Below, piece after piece: positions 1-8,168 of a stretch of 64,000 bases of DNA (positions are counted from its first letter, which is position 1; each line of letters opens with the position of its first letter). The position numbers and the translations under genes were made by a program. Source of the stretch: Rhodanobacteraceae bacterium (GTDB lineage: Bacteria; Pseudomonadota; Gammaproteobacteria; Xanthomonadales; Xanthomonadaceae); assembly GCA_024233975.1 (NCBI GenBank), contig JACKOX010000014.1, positions 1 to 64,000 on the forward strand, written 5' to 3'. The notes below the pieces were generated by a model that did not search any database, had not been told where the DNA came from, and saw nothing but the letters and a program-made list of their open reading frames with translations.

Positions 1-206
1 TTGTGGATCAGGCCACGGCTGCTGAAACGATCGAGCAGCGGCTGCGCGGCCACGAAGGCGGCTTCAGCGGCGGCGACGTCGTTGGCGTCCAGCGCCTTGA
101 CGACCTTCTTGACTGCGGTGCGCATCATCGAGCGCGCGCTGGCGTTACGGGCGCGACGGACCTCGGACTGACGGGCGCGCTTCTTGGCGGACTTGATGTT
201 TGCCAC
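1..206 (-). CDS. rpsT: 30S ribosomal protein S20 (3' end beyond window)
   Basis: S20 binds 16S rRNA early in assembly of the small ribosomal subunit. The translation begins MANIKSAKKRARQSEVRRA, the typical lysine/arginine-rich S20 start, and runs on through SSRGLIHK, where the window ends; 68 of the usual 86-90 residues are visible. The start codon is GTG at 206-204. A GGAG Shine-Dalgarno lies about 7 bases upstream, and no ATG fits better. The gene is divergent from murJ, a common arrangement in gammaproteobacteria. The truncation comes only from the window edge. Confidence 0.97.
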   Translation of the reverse strand, partial: MANIKSAKKRARQSEVRRARNASARSMMRTAVKKVVKALDANDVAAAEAAFVAAQPLLDRFSSRGLIH

Positions 207-250
207 TATTGTGCTCCGGAAATCTGGATTGCTGCGGATAAAGAAGCGGA

Positions 251-279
251 ATTATGCGGGACTGTCGGGGCAGAGTCAA
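251..279 (-). promoter_or_regulatory. Sigma-70 promoter of rpsT
   Basis: Read on the minus strand, a -35 box TTGACT (274-279) and a -10 box CATAAT (251-256) are separated by exactly 17 bases. They sit about 45 bases upstream of the rpsT start. The spacing and the near-consensus boxes make this one of the clearest promoters in the window. Confidence 0.75.
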
Positions 280-349
280 TGCGTAGGTGCATGTTTTTCG
301 GCGGGTTTGAGGGTATCGCTGCAGATGCCAGTGATCGCGAGGTGCCGGC

Positions 350-1951
350 GTGGCATTGATGCGCTCCACCTTGACCGTCAGCAGCATGACGCTGGCCTCG
401 CGAATACTGGGTTTTGTTCGAGATCTGGTGTTCGCCCGGGCCTTCGGTGCCGGGCCAGCGATGGATGCTTTTTTCGTCGCCTTCCGCATACCGAATTTCA
501 TGCGCCGCCTGTTCGCCGAAGGCTCGTTCTCGCTGGCCTTCGTGCCGGTGCTGGCGGAATACCGGGAAAAGCAGGATCGCGCCGCGCTGAAGCAACTGAT
601 CGACAGCGTCACTGGAACACTGGCGGCGGTACTGCTGCTGGTCACCGGTGTCGGCATCCTGCTGGCGCCCTGGGTGATCCGGATCTTCGCGCCAGGCTTC
701 GAGACGGGTGGCGAGCAGCACGCGCTGGCCAGTTCCATGCTGCGGCTGACTTTCCCCTACTTGTTCTTCATTTCGCTGACGGCGCTCGCAGGCGGAATTC
801 TCAACAGTTTCAACCGGTTCGCGCTGCCGGCGCTGACGCCGGTGCTGCTGAACATCGCCCTGATCGCCGCCGCGCTGGGGCTGGCGCCGCGCATGGCGCA
901 GCCGGAAATGGCGCTGGCCTGGGGCGTGCTGGCGGCAGGCATCCTGCAGCTACTGGTGCAGATTCCAGCGCTGATGAAGCTCGGCCTGCTGCCACGCCCA
1001 CGCTGGGGTGCCGCCCATGCCGGCGTCCGACGCATCCTCAAGTTGATGTTGCCGACGCTGTTCGGTTCGTCGGTGGCGCAGGTCAACCTGCTGTTCGACA
1101 CGCTGGTGGCGTCGCTGCTGATGTCCGGCAGCGTGACCTGGCTGTATTACTCCGACCGCCTGATGGAGTTCCCGCTGGGTATGTTTGGCGTGGCCATCGG
1201 CACGGTGATCCTGCCGCACCTGTCGCGCAAACACAGTGCCGATGACGCTGATGGCTTCTCGGACGGGCTCGACTGGGCGCTGCGTACCTGTCTGCTGGTC
1301 GCGGTGCCGGCCAGCCTCGGGTTGATCCTCGCCGGTGGGCCGATCTACGCCGCGATGTTCCAGTACGGTGAGTTCGGCGCCACCGATTCGAAGATGGCAG
1401 CGCTGAGCCTGGCGGGCCTGTCGCTGGGACTGCCGGCGTTCCTGCTGGTCAAGGTGCTGGCACCGGCCTTCTACTCGCGCCAGGACACACGCACGCCGGT
1501 CAAGGCGGCCGTCGTATCGCTGCTCGCCAACGCGTTCTTCACCGTCTTGTTGCTCGGCCTGGTGCTATCCCTGACTGACATCGGTGCCGAGTCCATGGCG
1601 AACAGCGACGGCTGGCTCGATGCCATGGCGAAAGTACCGGGCGCCCACGCCTGTCTGGCGCTGGCGAGCGGGCTTGCCGGATGGCTGAATGCCGCGCAGC
1701 TGTGGCGGCACCTGAAGCGGGAAGGGCGGTATCGGGCGCGACCGGGCTGGTTGGCCTACCTCCTTCGGCTTTTGCTGGCGGGTGCTGCCATGGCCGCGTT
1801 GCTGATCTGGGCCAACGGTCAATGGCCGGACTGGAGCCCATGGACCGCCTGGGAGCGCGTTGCACGTCTGTTCGCACTGGTTGCCGCCGCCGCGCTGGTA
1901 TTCGCCGGCGCGCTGTTCGGCAGCGGCTTCCGCCGTCGGCAGTTGGGCTGA
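350..1951 (+). CDS. murJ: Lipid II flippase MurJ
   Basis: MurJ moves lipid-linked peptidoglycan precursor from the inner to the outer face of the cytoplasmic membrane. The 533-residue product is a hydrophobic polytopic protein of the MATE/MOP type. Its N-terminus has the family signature STLTVSSMTLASRILGFVRD, followed by FARAFGAGPAMDAFFVAFRIPN. The length matches MurJ, which has 14 transmembrane helices. A GTG start at 350 is chosen because GAGG at 338-341 lies at good spacing; ATG at 359 is the alternative. It leads the murJ-ribF-ileS-lspA-ispH set and is divergent from rpsT. Confidence 0.96.
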   Translation: MALMRSTLTVSSMTLASRILGFVRDLVFARAFGAGPAMDAFFVAFRIPNFMRRLFAEGSFSLAFVPVLAEYREKQDRAALKQLIDSVTGTLAAVLLLVTGVGILLAPWVIRIFAPGFETGGEQHALASSMLRLTFPYLFFISLTALAGGILNSFNRFALPALTPVLLNIALIAAALGLAPRMAQPEMALAWGVLAAGILQLLVQIPALMKLGLLPRPRWGAAHAGVRRILKLMLPTLFGSSVAQVNLLFDTLVASLLMSGSVTWLYYSDRLMEFPLGMFGVAIGTVILPHLSRKHSADDADGFSDGLDWALRTCLLVAVPASLGLILAGGPIYAAMFQYGEFGATDSKMAALSLAGLSLGLPAFLLVKVLAPAFYSRQDTRTPVKAAVVSLLANAFFTVLLLGLVLSLTDIGAESMANSDGWLDAMAKVPGAHACLALASGLAGWLNAAQLWRHLKREGRYRARPGWLAYLLRLLLAGAAMAALLIWANGQWPDWSPWTAWERVARLFALVAAAALVFAGALFGSGFRRRQLG

Positions 1952-2057
1952 TGCATCGCCGGGCATGTTGGATTGATCCTTCCAGAGAACGCCGGATCAG
2001 TTCTGAAGAAGGCTGCTTGCAGCCCCGTCCCGTCAGCGGGCCGCGAGCAAAACCCTC

Positions 2058-2063
2058 TATAAT
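2058..2063 (+). promoter_or_regulatory. -10 box TATAAT just upstream of ribF
   Basis: A perfect TATAAT ends only 8 bases before the ribF ATG (2072). No good -35 box is seen 16-18 bases upstream. A start site about 6-8 bases downstream of the box would give an almost leaderless ribF mRNA; no Shine-Dalgarno is visible before the ATG. Confidence 0.5.
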
Positions 2064-2071
2064 TCGCGCCA

Positions 2072-3067
2072 ATGAGCAGGCTGTTTAGAGACGTCGAAGG
2101 GGAGGCGGTCAGTCCCCGGGGCAGCGTGGTCTGTATTGGCGCTTTCGACGGTCTGCATCTGGGCCACCGTGCGCTGATCGGCCGCGCGCTTGCCCGTGCC
2201 CGCGAGAAGGGCCTCGACGCCACATTGCTGAGTTTCGAGCCACTGCCGCGCGAGTATTTTGGCCGCAATGATCCGCCGGCTCGCCTGTTGTGGCCGCGGC
2301 GAAAGATCGAGCTGCTTCGTGACGCCGGTCTCGACATCATTGGCCTGCTGCGCTTCAACGCCCATCTCGCCGCGCTGTCGCCGGAGGACTTCGTGCAGCG
2401 GGTGCTCTGCGATCGACTGTGCGCCAAGGAGGTGTGGATCGGCCAGGACTTCCGCTTCGGCCATCGCCGTGCCGGCGACGCCAGTTTGCTGGAGCGGCTG
2501 GGTGACGAGCTGGGCTTTGCCGTGTCGGTGTTGTCGCCCGTGGAGATCGACGAGCAGCGCATTAGCAGTTCGCGTATCCGTGAGCGGCTTGGTGCGGGCG
2601 ATCTGGATACTGCCGCCGAACTGCTGGGTCGGCCTTATGCGATGTCAGGTCGGGTGATCCGCGGCCAGCAGCTGGGTCGTGAACTCGGCTATCCCACCGC
2701 CAACCTGTCGCTGCATGGGCGGGCATCGGCGCTGGGCGGCATCTTCGTGGTACGCGTGCATGGTGTGGACGGGAAACCCTGGCCCGGCGTTGCCAGCCTG
2801 GGCACACGGCCAACGGTCAACGGCAAGGAAACCCTGCTGGAAGCGCACCTTTTCGACTTCGATGGCGACCTCTACGGACGGCTGATCGAGGTCGAGTTCG
2901 TCGCCAAGCTTCGCGACGAGGAAAAGTTCGACGACCTGCCGAGCCTGGTCGAGCAGATGGATCGCGATGCTGCCGAAGCGCGTCGCATCCTCGGCATCGC
3001 CTTGCCCGGCGACAAATCATCCCCATCCCATTCCCCTACAAGCGAAACGGCGTCGACGACGCACTGA
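2072..3067 (+). CDS. ribF: Bifunctional riboflavin kinase / FAD synthetase RibF
   Basis: RibF phosphorylates riboflavin to FMN and adenylylates FMN to FAD in the cytoplasm. The N-terminal nucleotidyltransferase domain has GAFDGLHLGH (about 23-32) and the ISSSRIRE motif. The C-terminal flavokinase domain starts near residue 180 with GRPYAMSGRVIRGQQLGRELGYPTAN in substance, including the conserved GYPTAN. Its length of 331 residues is slightly longer than usual because of a Ser/Thr-rich tail. It lies 120 bases after murJ with its own TATAAT, and 15 bases before ileS, the standard neighbour order. Confidence 0.96.
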   Translation: MSRLFRDVEGEAVSPRGSVVCIGAFDGLHLGHRALIGRALARAREKGLDATLLSFEPLPREYFGRNDPPARLLWPRRKIELLRDAGLDIIGLLRFNAHLAALSPEDFVQRVLCDRLCAKEVWIGQDFRFGHRRAGDASLLERLGDELGFAVSVLSPVEIDEQRISSSRIRERLGAGDLDTAAELLGRPYAMSGRVIRGQQLGRELGYPTANLSLHGRASALGGIFVVRVHGVDGKPWPGVASLGTRPTVNGKETLLEAHLFDFDGDLYGRLIEVEFVAKLRDEEKFDDLPSLVEQMDRDAAEARRILGIALPGDKSSPSHSPTSETASTTH

Positions 3068-3082
3068 AGCACTGGAGTTCGT

Positions 3083-5917
3083 GTGAGCATGGATTACAAG
3101 GCCACCATCAACCTGCCGCAGACTGATTTCCCGATGCGCGGCGAGCTGCCCAAGCGCGAGCCCGACATGCTCGCCGAGTGGGAAGCCGAAGGACGCTACG
3201 CGCGCCTGCAGAAGGCGCAGCAGGGACGTCCGCGCTTCGTGCTGCATGACGGCCCGCCGTATGCCAACGGCGAGATCCACATCGGCCACGCGGTGAACAA
3301 GATCCTCAAGGACGTGGTGGTGAAGTCCAAGCGCATCTCCGGATTCGATGCGCCCTACGTGCCGGGCTGGGACTGCCATGGCCTGCCGATCGAAGTCGCC
3401 ATCGAGAAGAAGTTCGGAAAAGTCGGGCAGAAGCTTGATGCTGTCGCTTTTCGCCAGAAGTGCCGCGAGTACGCCAGCGAGCAGATCGACAAGCAGCGCA
3501 GTGACTTCAAGCGCCTCGGCGTGCTCGGCGACTGGGAAAATCCCTATCGGAGCATGGACTTCAAGTACGAAGCCGACATGCTGCGCGCGCTGGCGAAGAT
3601 CATCGACAACGGCCACCTGCAGCGCGGCGTGAAGCCGGTGCACTGGTGTTTCGACTGCGGCTCGGCGCTGGCCGAGGCGGAGATCGAGTACCAGGACAAG
3701 GTGTCGCCGGCGGTTGATGTGGCATACGACGCCAAGGACAGTGCGGCATTGGCGGCAAAGTTCGGCGTCGACACGTGTCTCGCCGTTGCCGTGCCGATCT
3801 GGACCACCACACCCTGGACGCTGCCGGCCAGCCTCGCGGTGACGCTGGGCGCGGAGCTCGACTACGTGCTGGTCGAAGGCCCTGAAACGAATGGCAGCAA
3901 GCGCCTGCTGGTGCTGGCCGAAGCGCTGGCCACGAAGGCGCTGGCGCGTTACGGCATCGAAACGCCGACAGTGCTGGGCCGCGCCAAGGGTGCCGAGCTC
4001 GAAAACCTCGTGCTCAGCCATCCGTTCTACGAGCGCGATATCCCGATCATCCTTGGCGACCACGTCACCGTCGAGGACGGCACTGGTGCCGTGCACACCG
4101 CGCCCGGCCATGGTCAGGAGGATTTTGCGGTCGGCAAGCTCTACGGCATCGAGCCGTTGAATCCGGTCGGCGCCAATGGCGTGTACCTCGCCGAAATGCT
4201 GCCGGCCGAGCCGCCGCTGGCCGGCCAGCACATCTGGAAGGCCAACGATCAGATCGTCGACATCCTGCGTGAGCGCGGCATGCTGCTGGCCTTCGCCAAG
4301 TATCCACATAGCTATCCGCACTGCTGGCGGCACAAGACGCCGGTGGCCTTCCGCACTACGCCGCAGTGGTTCATCGGCATGGAGCAGGCGAACCTGCGTA
4401 CCGATGCGCTGGCAGCCATCGAGACGGTGCGCTGGGTGCCGTCTTTCGGCAAGGAGCGCATCCATGGCATGGTCGCCGGGCGCCCGGACTGGTGCATCTC
4501 GCGCCAGCGCACCTGGGGGGTGCCGATCGCGCTGTTCATCCACCACGCCACGGGCGAGCCGCACCCGCGCTCGGTCGAGCTGATGCAGCAGGCGGCAGAC
4601 AAGGTGGAGCAGGGCGGCATCGACGCCTGGTATGACCTCGATCCGGCCGAGCTGCTGGGTGCCGAGGCGGTCGACTACGAGAAGGTCACCGACATCCTCG
4701 ACGTCTGGTTCGATTCCGGTGTCAGCCATCACGCCGTGTTGGCGCAACGCGAGGAGCTGGCCAAGCCGGCCGACATCTACCTGGAAGGCTCCGACCAGCA
4801 TCGCGGCTGGTTCCAGAGCTCGCTGCTGACCGGCGTGGCGATGGACGGCGTGGCGCCGTACAAGCAGTGCCTGACGCACGGTTTCACCGTCGATGCCGAC
4901 GGTCGCAAGATGTCCAAGTCCATCGGCAACGTGATCGCGCCGCAGAAGGTGATGGATTCGCTGGGCGCGGACGTGCTGCGCCTTTGGGTCTGCTCGGCCG
5001 ACTACCGCTACGAGATGTCGGTGTCGGACGAAATCCTGAAGCGCAGCAGTGATGCCTACCGCCGCATCCGCAACACCTGCCGTTTCCTGCTCGGCAATCT
5101 GGATGGTTTCGATCCAAAGCAGCACCTGCTGCCGAATGGCGAGTTGCTGCTACTCGACCAGTGGGCGGTCGACCAGGCCGCCAAGCTTCAGGCGCGCATC
5201 CTGTCCGCCTACGAGCGTTACGATTTTTCCGCCATCGTCGGCGCCGTGCAGAACTTCTGCACCAACGAACTGGGCTCGCTCTACCTCGACGTCACCAAGG
5301 ATCGCCTGTACACCATGCCGACCGAGTCGCGCGGACGGCGTTCGGCGCAGAGCGCGATGTACCGCATCGTCGAGGCGATGGTGCGCTGGATCGCGCCGGT
5401 GCTGAGCTTCACCGCCGAGGAAATCTGGTCGTTCCTGCCGGATCGCACAGACGCGTCGGTATTCTCGGCGACCTGGTACGAAGGCTTGGACGAACTGCCG
5501 GCAGACGCCACGCTGGGCGACGACACGATGAAGGCGCTGGTCGAACTGCGTTCGCAGCTGTCGGCGATCATCGAGCCGATGCGCAAGGACAAGCAGATCG
5601 GCTCGTCACTGGACGCGAACGTCGGCCTGTCCTTCGACAACCTGCCGGCTTCCGTGGCGACCGTGGCCGATGAATTGCGCTTCCTGTTCATCGTGTCAGA
5701 TGTGCAGCTGGGCAACGGTGCGGGCGAGATGCAGACGCTGGAGCCGATTCCCGGACTGGGTGGCGTAAAGGCTGCCGTGACGGTCTCCGACGCCGCCAAG
5801 TGCGTGCGTTGCTGGCACCGACGTGACGACGTTGGAAGCAACGCCGCGCATCCGGAGCTGTGTGGTCGCTGCGTCGAGAACGTCGATGGCCCGGGCGAGG
5901 ATCGCCGCTATTTCTGA
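3083..5917 (+). CDS. ileS: Isoleucyl-tRNA synthetase
   Basis: This class I enzyme charges tRNA-Ile with isoleucine and edits valine. The 944-residue product shows HIGH at 66-69 and KMSKS at 609-613. The C-terminal zinc-binding knuckle has Cys at about 907, 910, 927 and 930 (CVRC and CGRC). GTG at 3083 with GGAG at 3074-3077 is the likely start; ATG at 3089 is possible. It lies between ribF and lspA in the conserved order. Confidence 0.98.
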   Translation: MSMDYKATINLPQTDFPMRGELPKREPDMLAEWEAEGRYARLQKAQQGRPRFVLHDGPPYANGEIHIGHAVNKILKDVVVKSKRISGFDAPYVPGWDCHGLPIEVAIEKKFGKVGQKLDAVAFRQKCREYASEQIDKQRSDFKRLGVLGDWENPYRSMDFKYEADMLRALAKIIDNGHLQRGVKPVHWCFDCGSALAEAEIEYQDKVSPAVDVAYDAKDSAALAAKFGVDTCLAVAVPIWTTTPWTLPASLAVTLGAELDYVLVEGPETNGSKRLLVLAEALATKALARYGIETPTVLGRAKGAELENLVLSHPFYERDIPIILGDHVTVEDGTGAVHTAPGHGQEDFAVGKLYGIEPLNPVGANGVYLAEMLPAEPPLAGQHIWKANDQIVDILRERGMLLAFAKYPHSYPHCWRHKTPVAFRTTPQWFIGMEQANLRTDALAAIETVRWVPSFGKERIHGMVAGRPDWCISRQRTWGVPIALFIHHATGEPHPRSVELMQQAADKVEQGGIDAWYDLDPAELLGAEAVDYEKVTDILDVWFDSGVSHHAVLAQREELAKPADIYLEGSDQHRGWFQSSLLTGVAMDGVAPYKQCLTHGFTVDADGRKMSKSIGNVIAPQKVMDSLGADVLRLWVCSADYRYEMSVSDEILKRSSDAYRRIRNTCRFLLGNLDGFDPKQHLLPNGELLLLDQWAVDQAAKLQARILSAYERYDFSAIVGAVQNFCTNELGSLYLDVTKDRLYTMPTESRGRRSAQSAMYRIVEAMVRWIAPVLSFTAEEIWSFLPDRTDASVFSATWYEGLDELPADATLGDDTMKALVELRSQLSAIIEPMRKDKQIGSSLDANVGLSFDNLPASVATVADELRFLFIVSDVQLGNGAGEMQTLEPIPGLGGVKAAVTVSDAAKCVRCWHRRDDVGSNAAHPELCGRCVENVDGPGEDRRYF

Positions 5918-5930
5918 GCACACCGCCACG

Positions 5931-6443
5931 ATGAGCCGTTCCTCGAACCGCGTCGAAGCCAATGCCCTGCCGTGGCTGGGACTGTCCGTGCTGCTGATCG
6001 GCATCGACCAGCTGACCAAGGTCTGGGCTGAAAGCGCGCTACAGTTCCAGCGGCCGGTGCCGGTGATCGACGGCCTGATGAACTGGACGCTGACCTACAA
6101 CGAAGGCGCGGCCTTCAGCTTTCTCAGTGACGCCTCAGGCTGGCAACGCTGGTTCTTCTCGGCGCTGGCCATTGGCATCAGCGGAATGCTGGTGTTCTGG
6201 CTTCGGAAAATCCCGCGCCACGACTGGCGCCACGCGTTGCCATTCGCGCTGGTGATTGCTGGTGCGCTCGGCAACCTGATCGATCGCTTGCGACTCGGTC
6301 ACGTCGTCGACTTCATTGATGTCTACTGGGGCGCCAGTCACTGGCCGGCATTCAATGTCGCGGACTCGGCGATCAGTGTCGGCGCGGTGCTGCTGCTGTT
6401 GTTTGGCGTCGTGTTCCACAAGAACGAAGGGAAGCCGGCATGA
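5931..6443 (+). CDS. lspA: Lipoprotein signal peptidase LspA
   Basis: LspA cleaves prolipoproteins in the cytoplasmic membrane after lipid attachment to the +1 cysteine. The 170-residue protein has four hydrophobic segments and the family motifs DQLTK, YNEGAAFSF, GNLIDR, VVDFI (Asp127) and FNVADS (Asp145). The two aspartates match the catalytic dyad. ATG at 5931 is chosen because the open frame upstream lies inside ileS. The gene starts 13 bases after ileS and ends in an ATGA overlap with ispH. The fkpB gene often found between lspA and ispH is absent here. Confidence 0.97.
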   Translation: MSRSSNRVEANALPWLGLSVLLIGIDQLTKVWAESALQFQRPVPVIDGLMNWTLTYNEGAAFSFLSDASGWQRWFFSALAIGISGMLVFWLRKIPRHDWRHALPFALVIAGALGNLIDRLRLGHVVDFIDVYWGASHWPAFNVADSAISVGAVLLLLFGVVFHKNEGKPA

Positions 6444-7405
6444 GTGGTGTCGCGCCAAAGATACTGCTCGCCAATCCGCGCGGATTCTGCGCTGGCGTGG
6501 ATCGTGCCATCGAGATCGTGAATCGTGCGTTGGAGAGTTTCGGCGCTCCGATCTACGTGCGTCACGAGGTCGTACACAACCGCTACGTCGTCGATGACCT
6601 GCGGGCCAAGGGCGCGGTCTTCGTCGAGGAACTGGACGAAGTGCCGGACGACGCCACCGTCATCTTCTCGGCGCATGGTGTTTCGCAGGCAGTGCGTCGC
6701 GAGGCGGATCGTCGCGGTCTCAAGGTGTTCGATGCGACCTGTCCGCTGGTGACCAAGGTCCACATGGAAGTGTCACGCCACTGCCGCGCTGGTCGCGACA
6801 TGGTGCTGATCGGCCATGCGGGTCATCCGGAAGTGGAAGGCACCATGGGCCAGTGGGATCGCGAAGCCGGGGCGGGGCGTATCCATCTCGTGGAGTGCGT
6901 CGAGGACGTCGCCACGGTTTGTGTCAACCAGCCCGACAACCTCGCTTTCACGACCCAGACCACGTTGTCGGTGGACGACACGCTCGATGTGATTGCCGCG
7001 CTGCGCGAGCGCTTCCCTGCGATCCAGGGGCCGCGCCATGACGACATCTGCTACGCCACGCAGAATCGCCAGGACGCAGTGCGCGAACTGGCCGAACATT
7101 GCGACCTTGTCCTAGTCGTGGGTTCGGTGAACAGCTCCAATTCCAATCGCCTGCGCGAACTGGCTGAAAAACAGTGCATCGCGGCCTACCTGATCGATGG
7201 CGCCGAACACATTGACCCGGAATGGCTGGAGGGCAAGCAGGCGATTGGCGTGACTGCCGGCGCTTCGGCCCCCGAACTGCTGGTTGATGGCGTGATCGCG
7301 CGATTGCATGAGCTGGGCGCTGGGGACGTGCGACAGTTGGAAGGCGAGCCGGAGAACATGGTGTTCGCGCTGCCCAAGGAGCTGCGGATTCGGGTGGTGG
7401 GCTGA
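6440..7405 (+). CDS. ispH: 4-hydroxy-3-methylbut-2-enyl diphosphate reductase
   Basis: IspH carries out the last step of the MEP isoprenoid pathway, reducing HMBPP to IPP and DMAPP. Three cysteines that hold the iron-sulfur cluster are visible at 17 (PRGFCAGV), 101 (DATCPLV) and 204 (ICYATQNRQ). The SNSNRL motif for substrate binding is also present. The 321-residue length is normal. The start overlaps the lspA stop by four bases (ATGA), which suggests translational coupling. Confidence 0.97.
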   Translation: MSGVAPKILLANPRGFCAGVDRAIEIVNRALESFGAPIYVRHEVVHNRYVVDDLRAKGAVFVEELDEVPDDATVIFSAHGVSQAVRREADRRGLKVFDATCPLVTKVHMEVSRHCRAGRDMVLIGHAGHPEVEGTMGQWDREAGAGRIHLVECVEDVATVCVNQPDNLAFTTQTTLSVDDTLDVIAALRERFPAIQGPRHDDICYATQNRQDAVRELAEHCDLVLVVGSVNSSNSNRLRELAEKQCIAAYLIDGAEHIDPEWLEGKQAIGVTAGASAPELLVDGVIARLHELGAGDVRQLEGEPENMVFALPKELRIRVVG

Positions 7406-7497
7406 CACCAGCGGCTGATTCTTGTCGGTGAGTTCATGGGATTGATGGTGAACATCCTTGTGCGCCACCCGCTTCCCGGACGGACATTCGTCCGCCC

Positions 7498-7518
7498 AAA
7501 TCGGCATCGTGCCGATTT
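7498..7518 (+). terminator. Hairpin terminator candidate after ispH
   Basis: AAATCGGCA (7498-7506) and TGCCGATTT (7510-7518) form a 9-bp perfect stem with a 3-base loop, ending in TTTGT. A smaller stem (CGGAC/GTCCG, 7481-7494) lies just upstream. The position, about 95 bases after ispH, fits an end of the murJ-ispH unit. Confidence 0.5.
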
Positions 7519-7544
7519 GTCGAACCGCTGGGTTTGAGCCAAGG

Positions 7545-7616
7545 CCACCTCTTCCGCCAGACATGAAAAAGGCCGCCTACTGGGGCGGCCTTTTTCATGT
7601 CTGGCGGAAGAGGTGG
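7545..7616. repeat. 33-bp perfect inverted repeat including the tRNA-Ser 3' end
   Basis: The left arm 7545-7577 and the right arm 7584-7616 are exact reverse complements of 33 bases around a 6-base loop. The right arm contains the last 15 bases of the tRNA-Ser gene including the CCA. The left arm is therefore an inverted copy of that end. Further left, 7528-7544 still resembles the tRNA T-arm (TGGGTTTGAG against TGGGTTCGAA), so the copy once extended further. The centre of the palindrome is the tRNA terminator. Confidence 0.9.
7566..7590 (-). terminator. Intrinsic terminator of tRNA-Ser
   Basis: On the minus strand, GGCCGCC and GGCGGCC form a 7-bp stem with a 6-base loop, followed by five T residues. 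It lies 11 bases after the tRNA CCA. Because the flanks are also inverted, the same element can end transcription from the plus strand. Confidence 0.8.
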
Positions 7617-7689
7617 GATTCGAACCCACGAATGGTTTCCCATTGCCGGTTTTCAAGACCGGTGCCTTCAACCGCTCGGCCACTCTTCC
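7602..7689 (-). tRNA. tRNA-Ser (anticodon TGA)
   Basis: The minus strand begins GGAAGAGTGGCCGAGCGG and ends CTCTTCCGCCA, so the acceptor stem is 7 bp, the discriminator is G and CCA is encoded. The anticodon arm CGGTCTTGAAAACCG presents TGA, which reads UCA/UCG serine codons. A long variable arm (CAATGGGAAACCATT) and the T-arm GTGGGTTCGAATCCCAC are clear. The 88-nt length fits a class II serine tRNA. Confidence 0.97.
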
Positions 7690-7750
7690 GGATCGTTTTG
7701 TCGCTACAGCCAGACAATAATCGTTCTGGCGTCGTGGTCCCAGAATGACA

Positions 7751-7770
7751 AAGGCGCCGCTGGGCGCCTT
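7751..7770 (-). terminator. Terminator of tRNA-Thr
   Basis: AAGGCGCC and GGCGCCTT form an 8-bp stem around GCTG, followed on the minus strand by TTTGTC. It lies 16 bases downstream of the tRNA-Thr 3' end. Confidence 0.65.
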
Positions 7771-7785
7771 CATCGTACAGAACAT

Positions 7786-7861
<76 letters not shown>

Positions 7862-8168
7862 ACAGAGCCTGTCAGCGCGGCGTTCCGGGTTGTGCCGGGG
7901 CCGTGCGGGACGCGGATTCTAGCAGATTGTTCGGGAAATGCAGCGTTTTTGATGTCTGTTTGCGCCTGAATCGCCGCCAGCTGGCCGCCGCATCGCGTGG
8001 AGGTGCGACATCCCAGCCCTGTGGCGACACCTTCGGTCGTGGGCTGCAGCATTGGGGAAGCAGGCCACTTCGTCCGCCCCTTCCGGTCATCGTCATCCTT
8101 GTCTGACATTCGTGCCGGAAGGGGCGGGCGCTTTTCGCCGTTCGCATCCATTCACTATGAGGGGAATC
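7862..8168. other. Intergenic stretch between tRNA-Thr and the CXXCH protein gene
   Basis: No credible gene is seen in these 307 bases. On the minus strand a TAGAAT -10 box (7916-7921) with a GC-rich discriminator (CCGCGTCCC) lies about 55 bases upstream of tRNA-Thr and is a likely stable-RNA promoter, though its -35 is poor. The right half holds a 13-bp inverted repeat, listed separately, and the Shine-Dalgarno GAGGGGAA for the next gene. Confidence 0.5.
8074..8127 (+). repeat. 13-bp perfect inverted repeat upstream of the CXXCH gene
   Basis: CCGCCCCTTCCGG (8074-8086) is repeated in inverse at 8115-8127 with a 28-base spacer. It is followed by GGCGCTTTT and lies 41 bases before the start codon at 8169. 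It could be a leader RNA stem, an attenuator or a protein-binding site; sequence alone does not decide. Confidence 0.6.

Noticed and set aside
3017..5125. A 702-codon minus-strand open frame inside ileS
   Set aside because: It is antisense shadow of ileS. Its product has no recognisable motif and its composition is that of complemented codons.
7498..7616. A CRISPR-like or REP array from several closely spaced palindromes
   Set aside because: The palindromes differ in sequence and size, with no regular spacers; they are explained as terminators and a tRNA-end inverted repeat.
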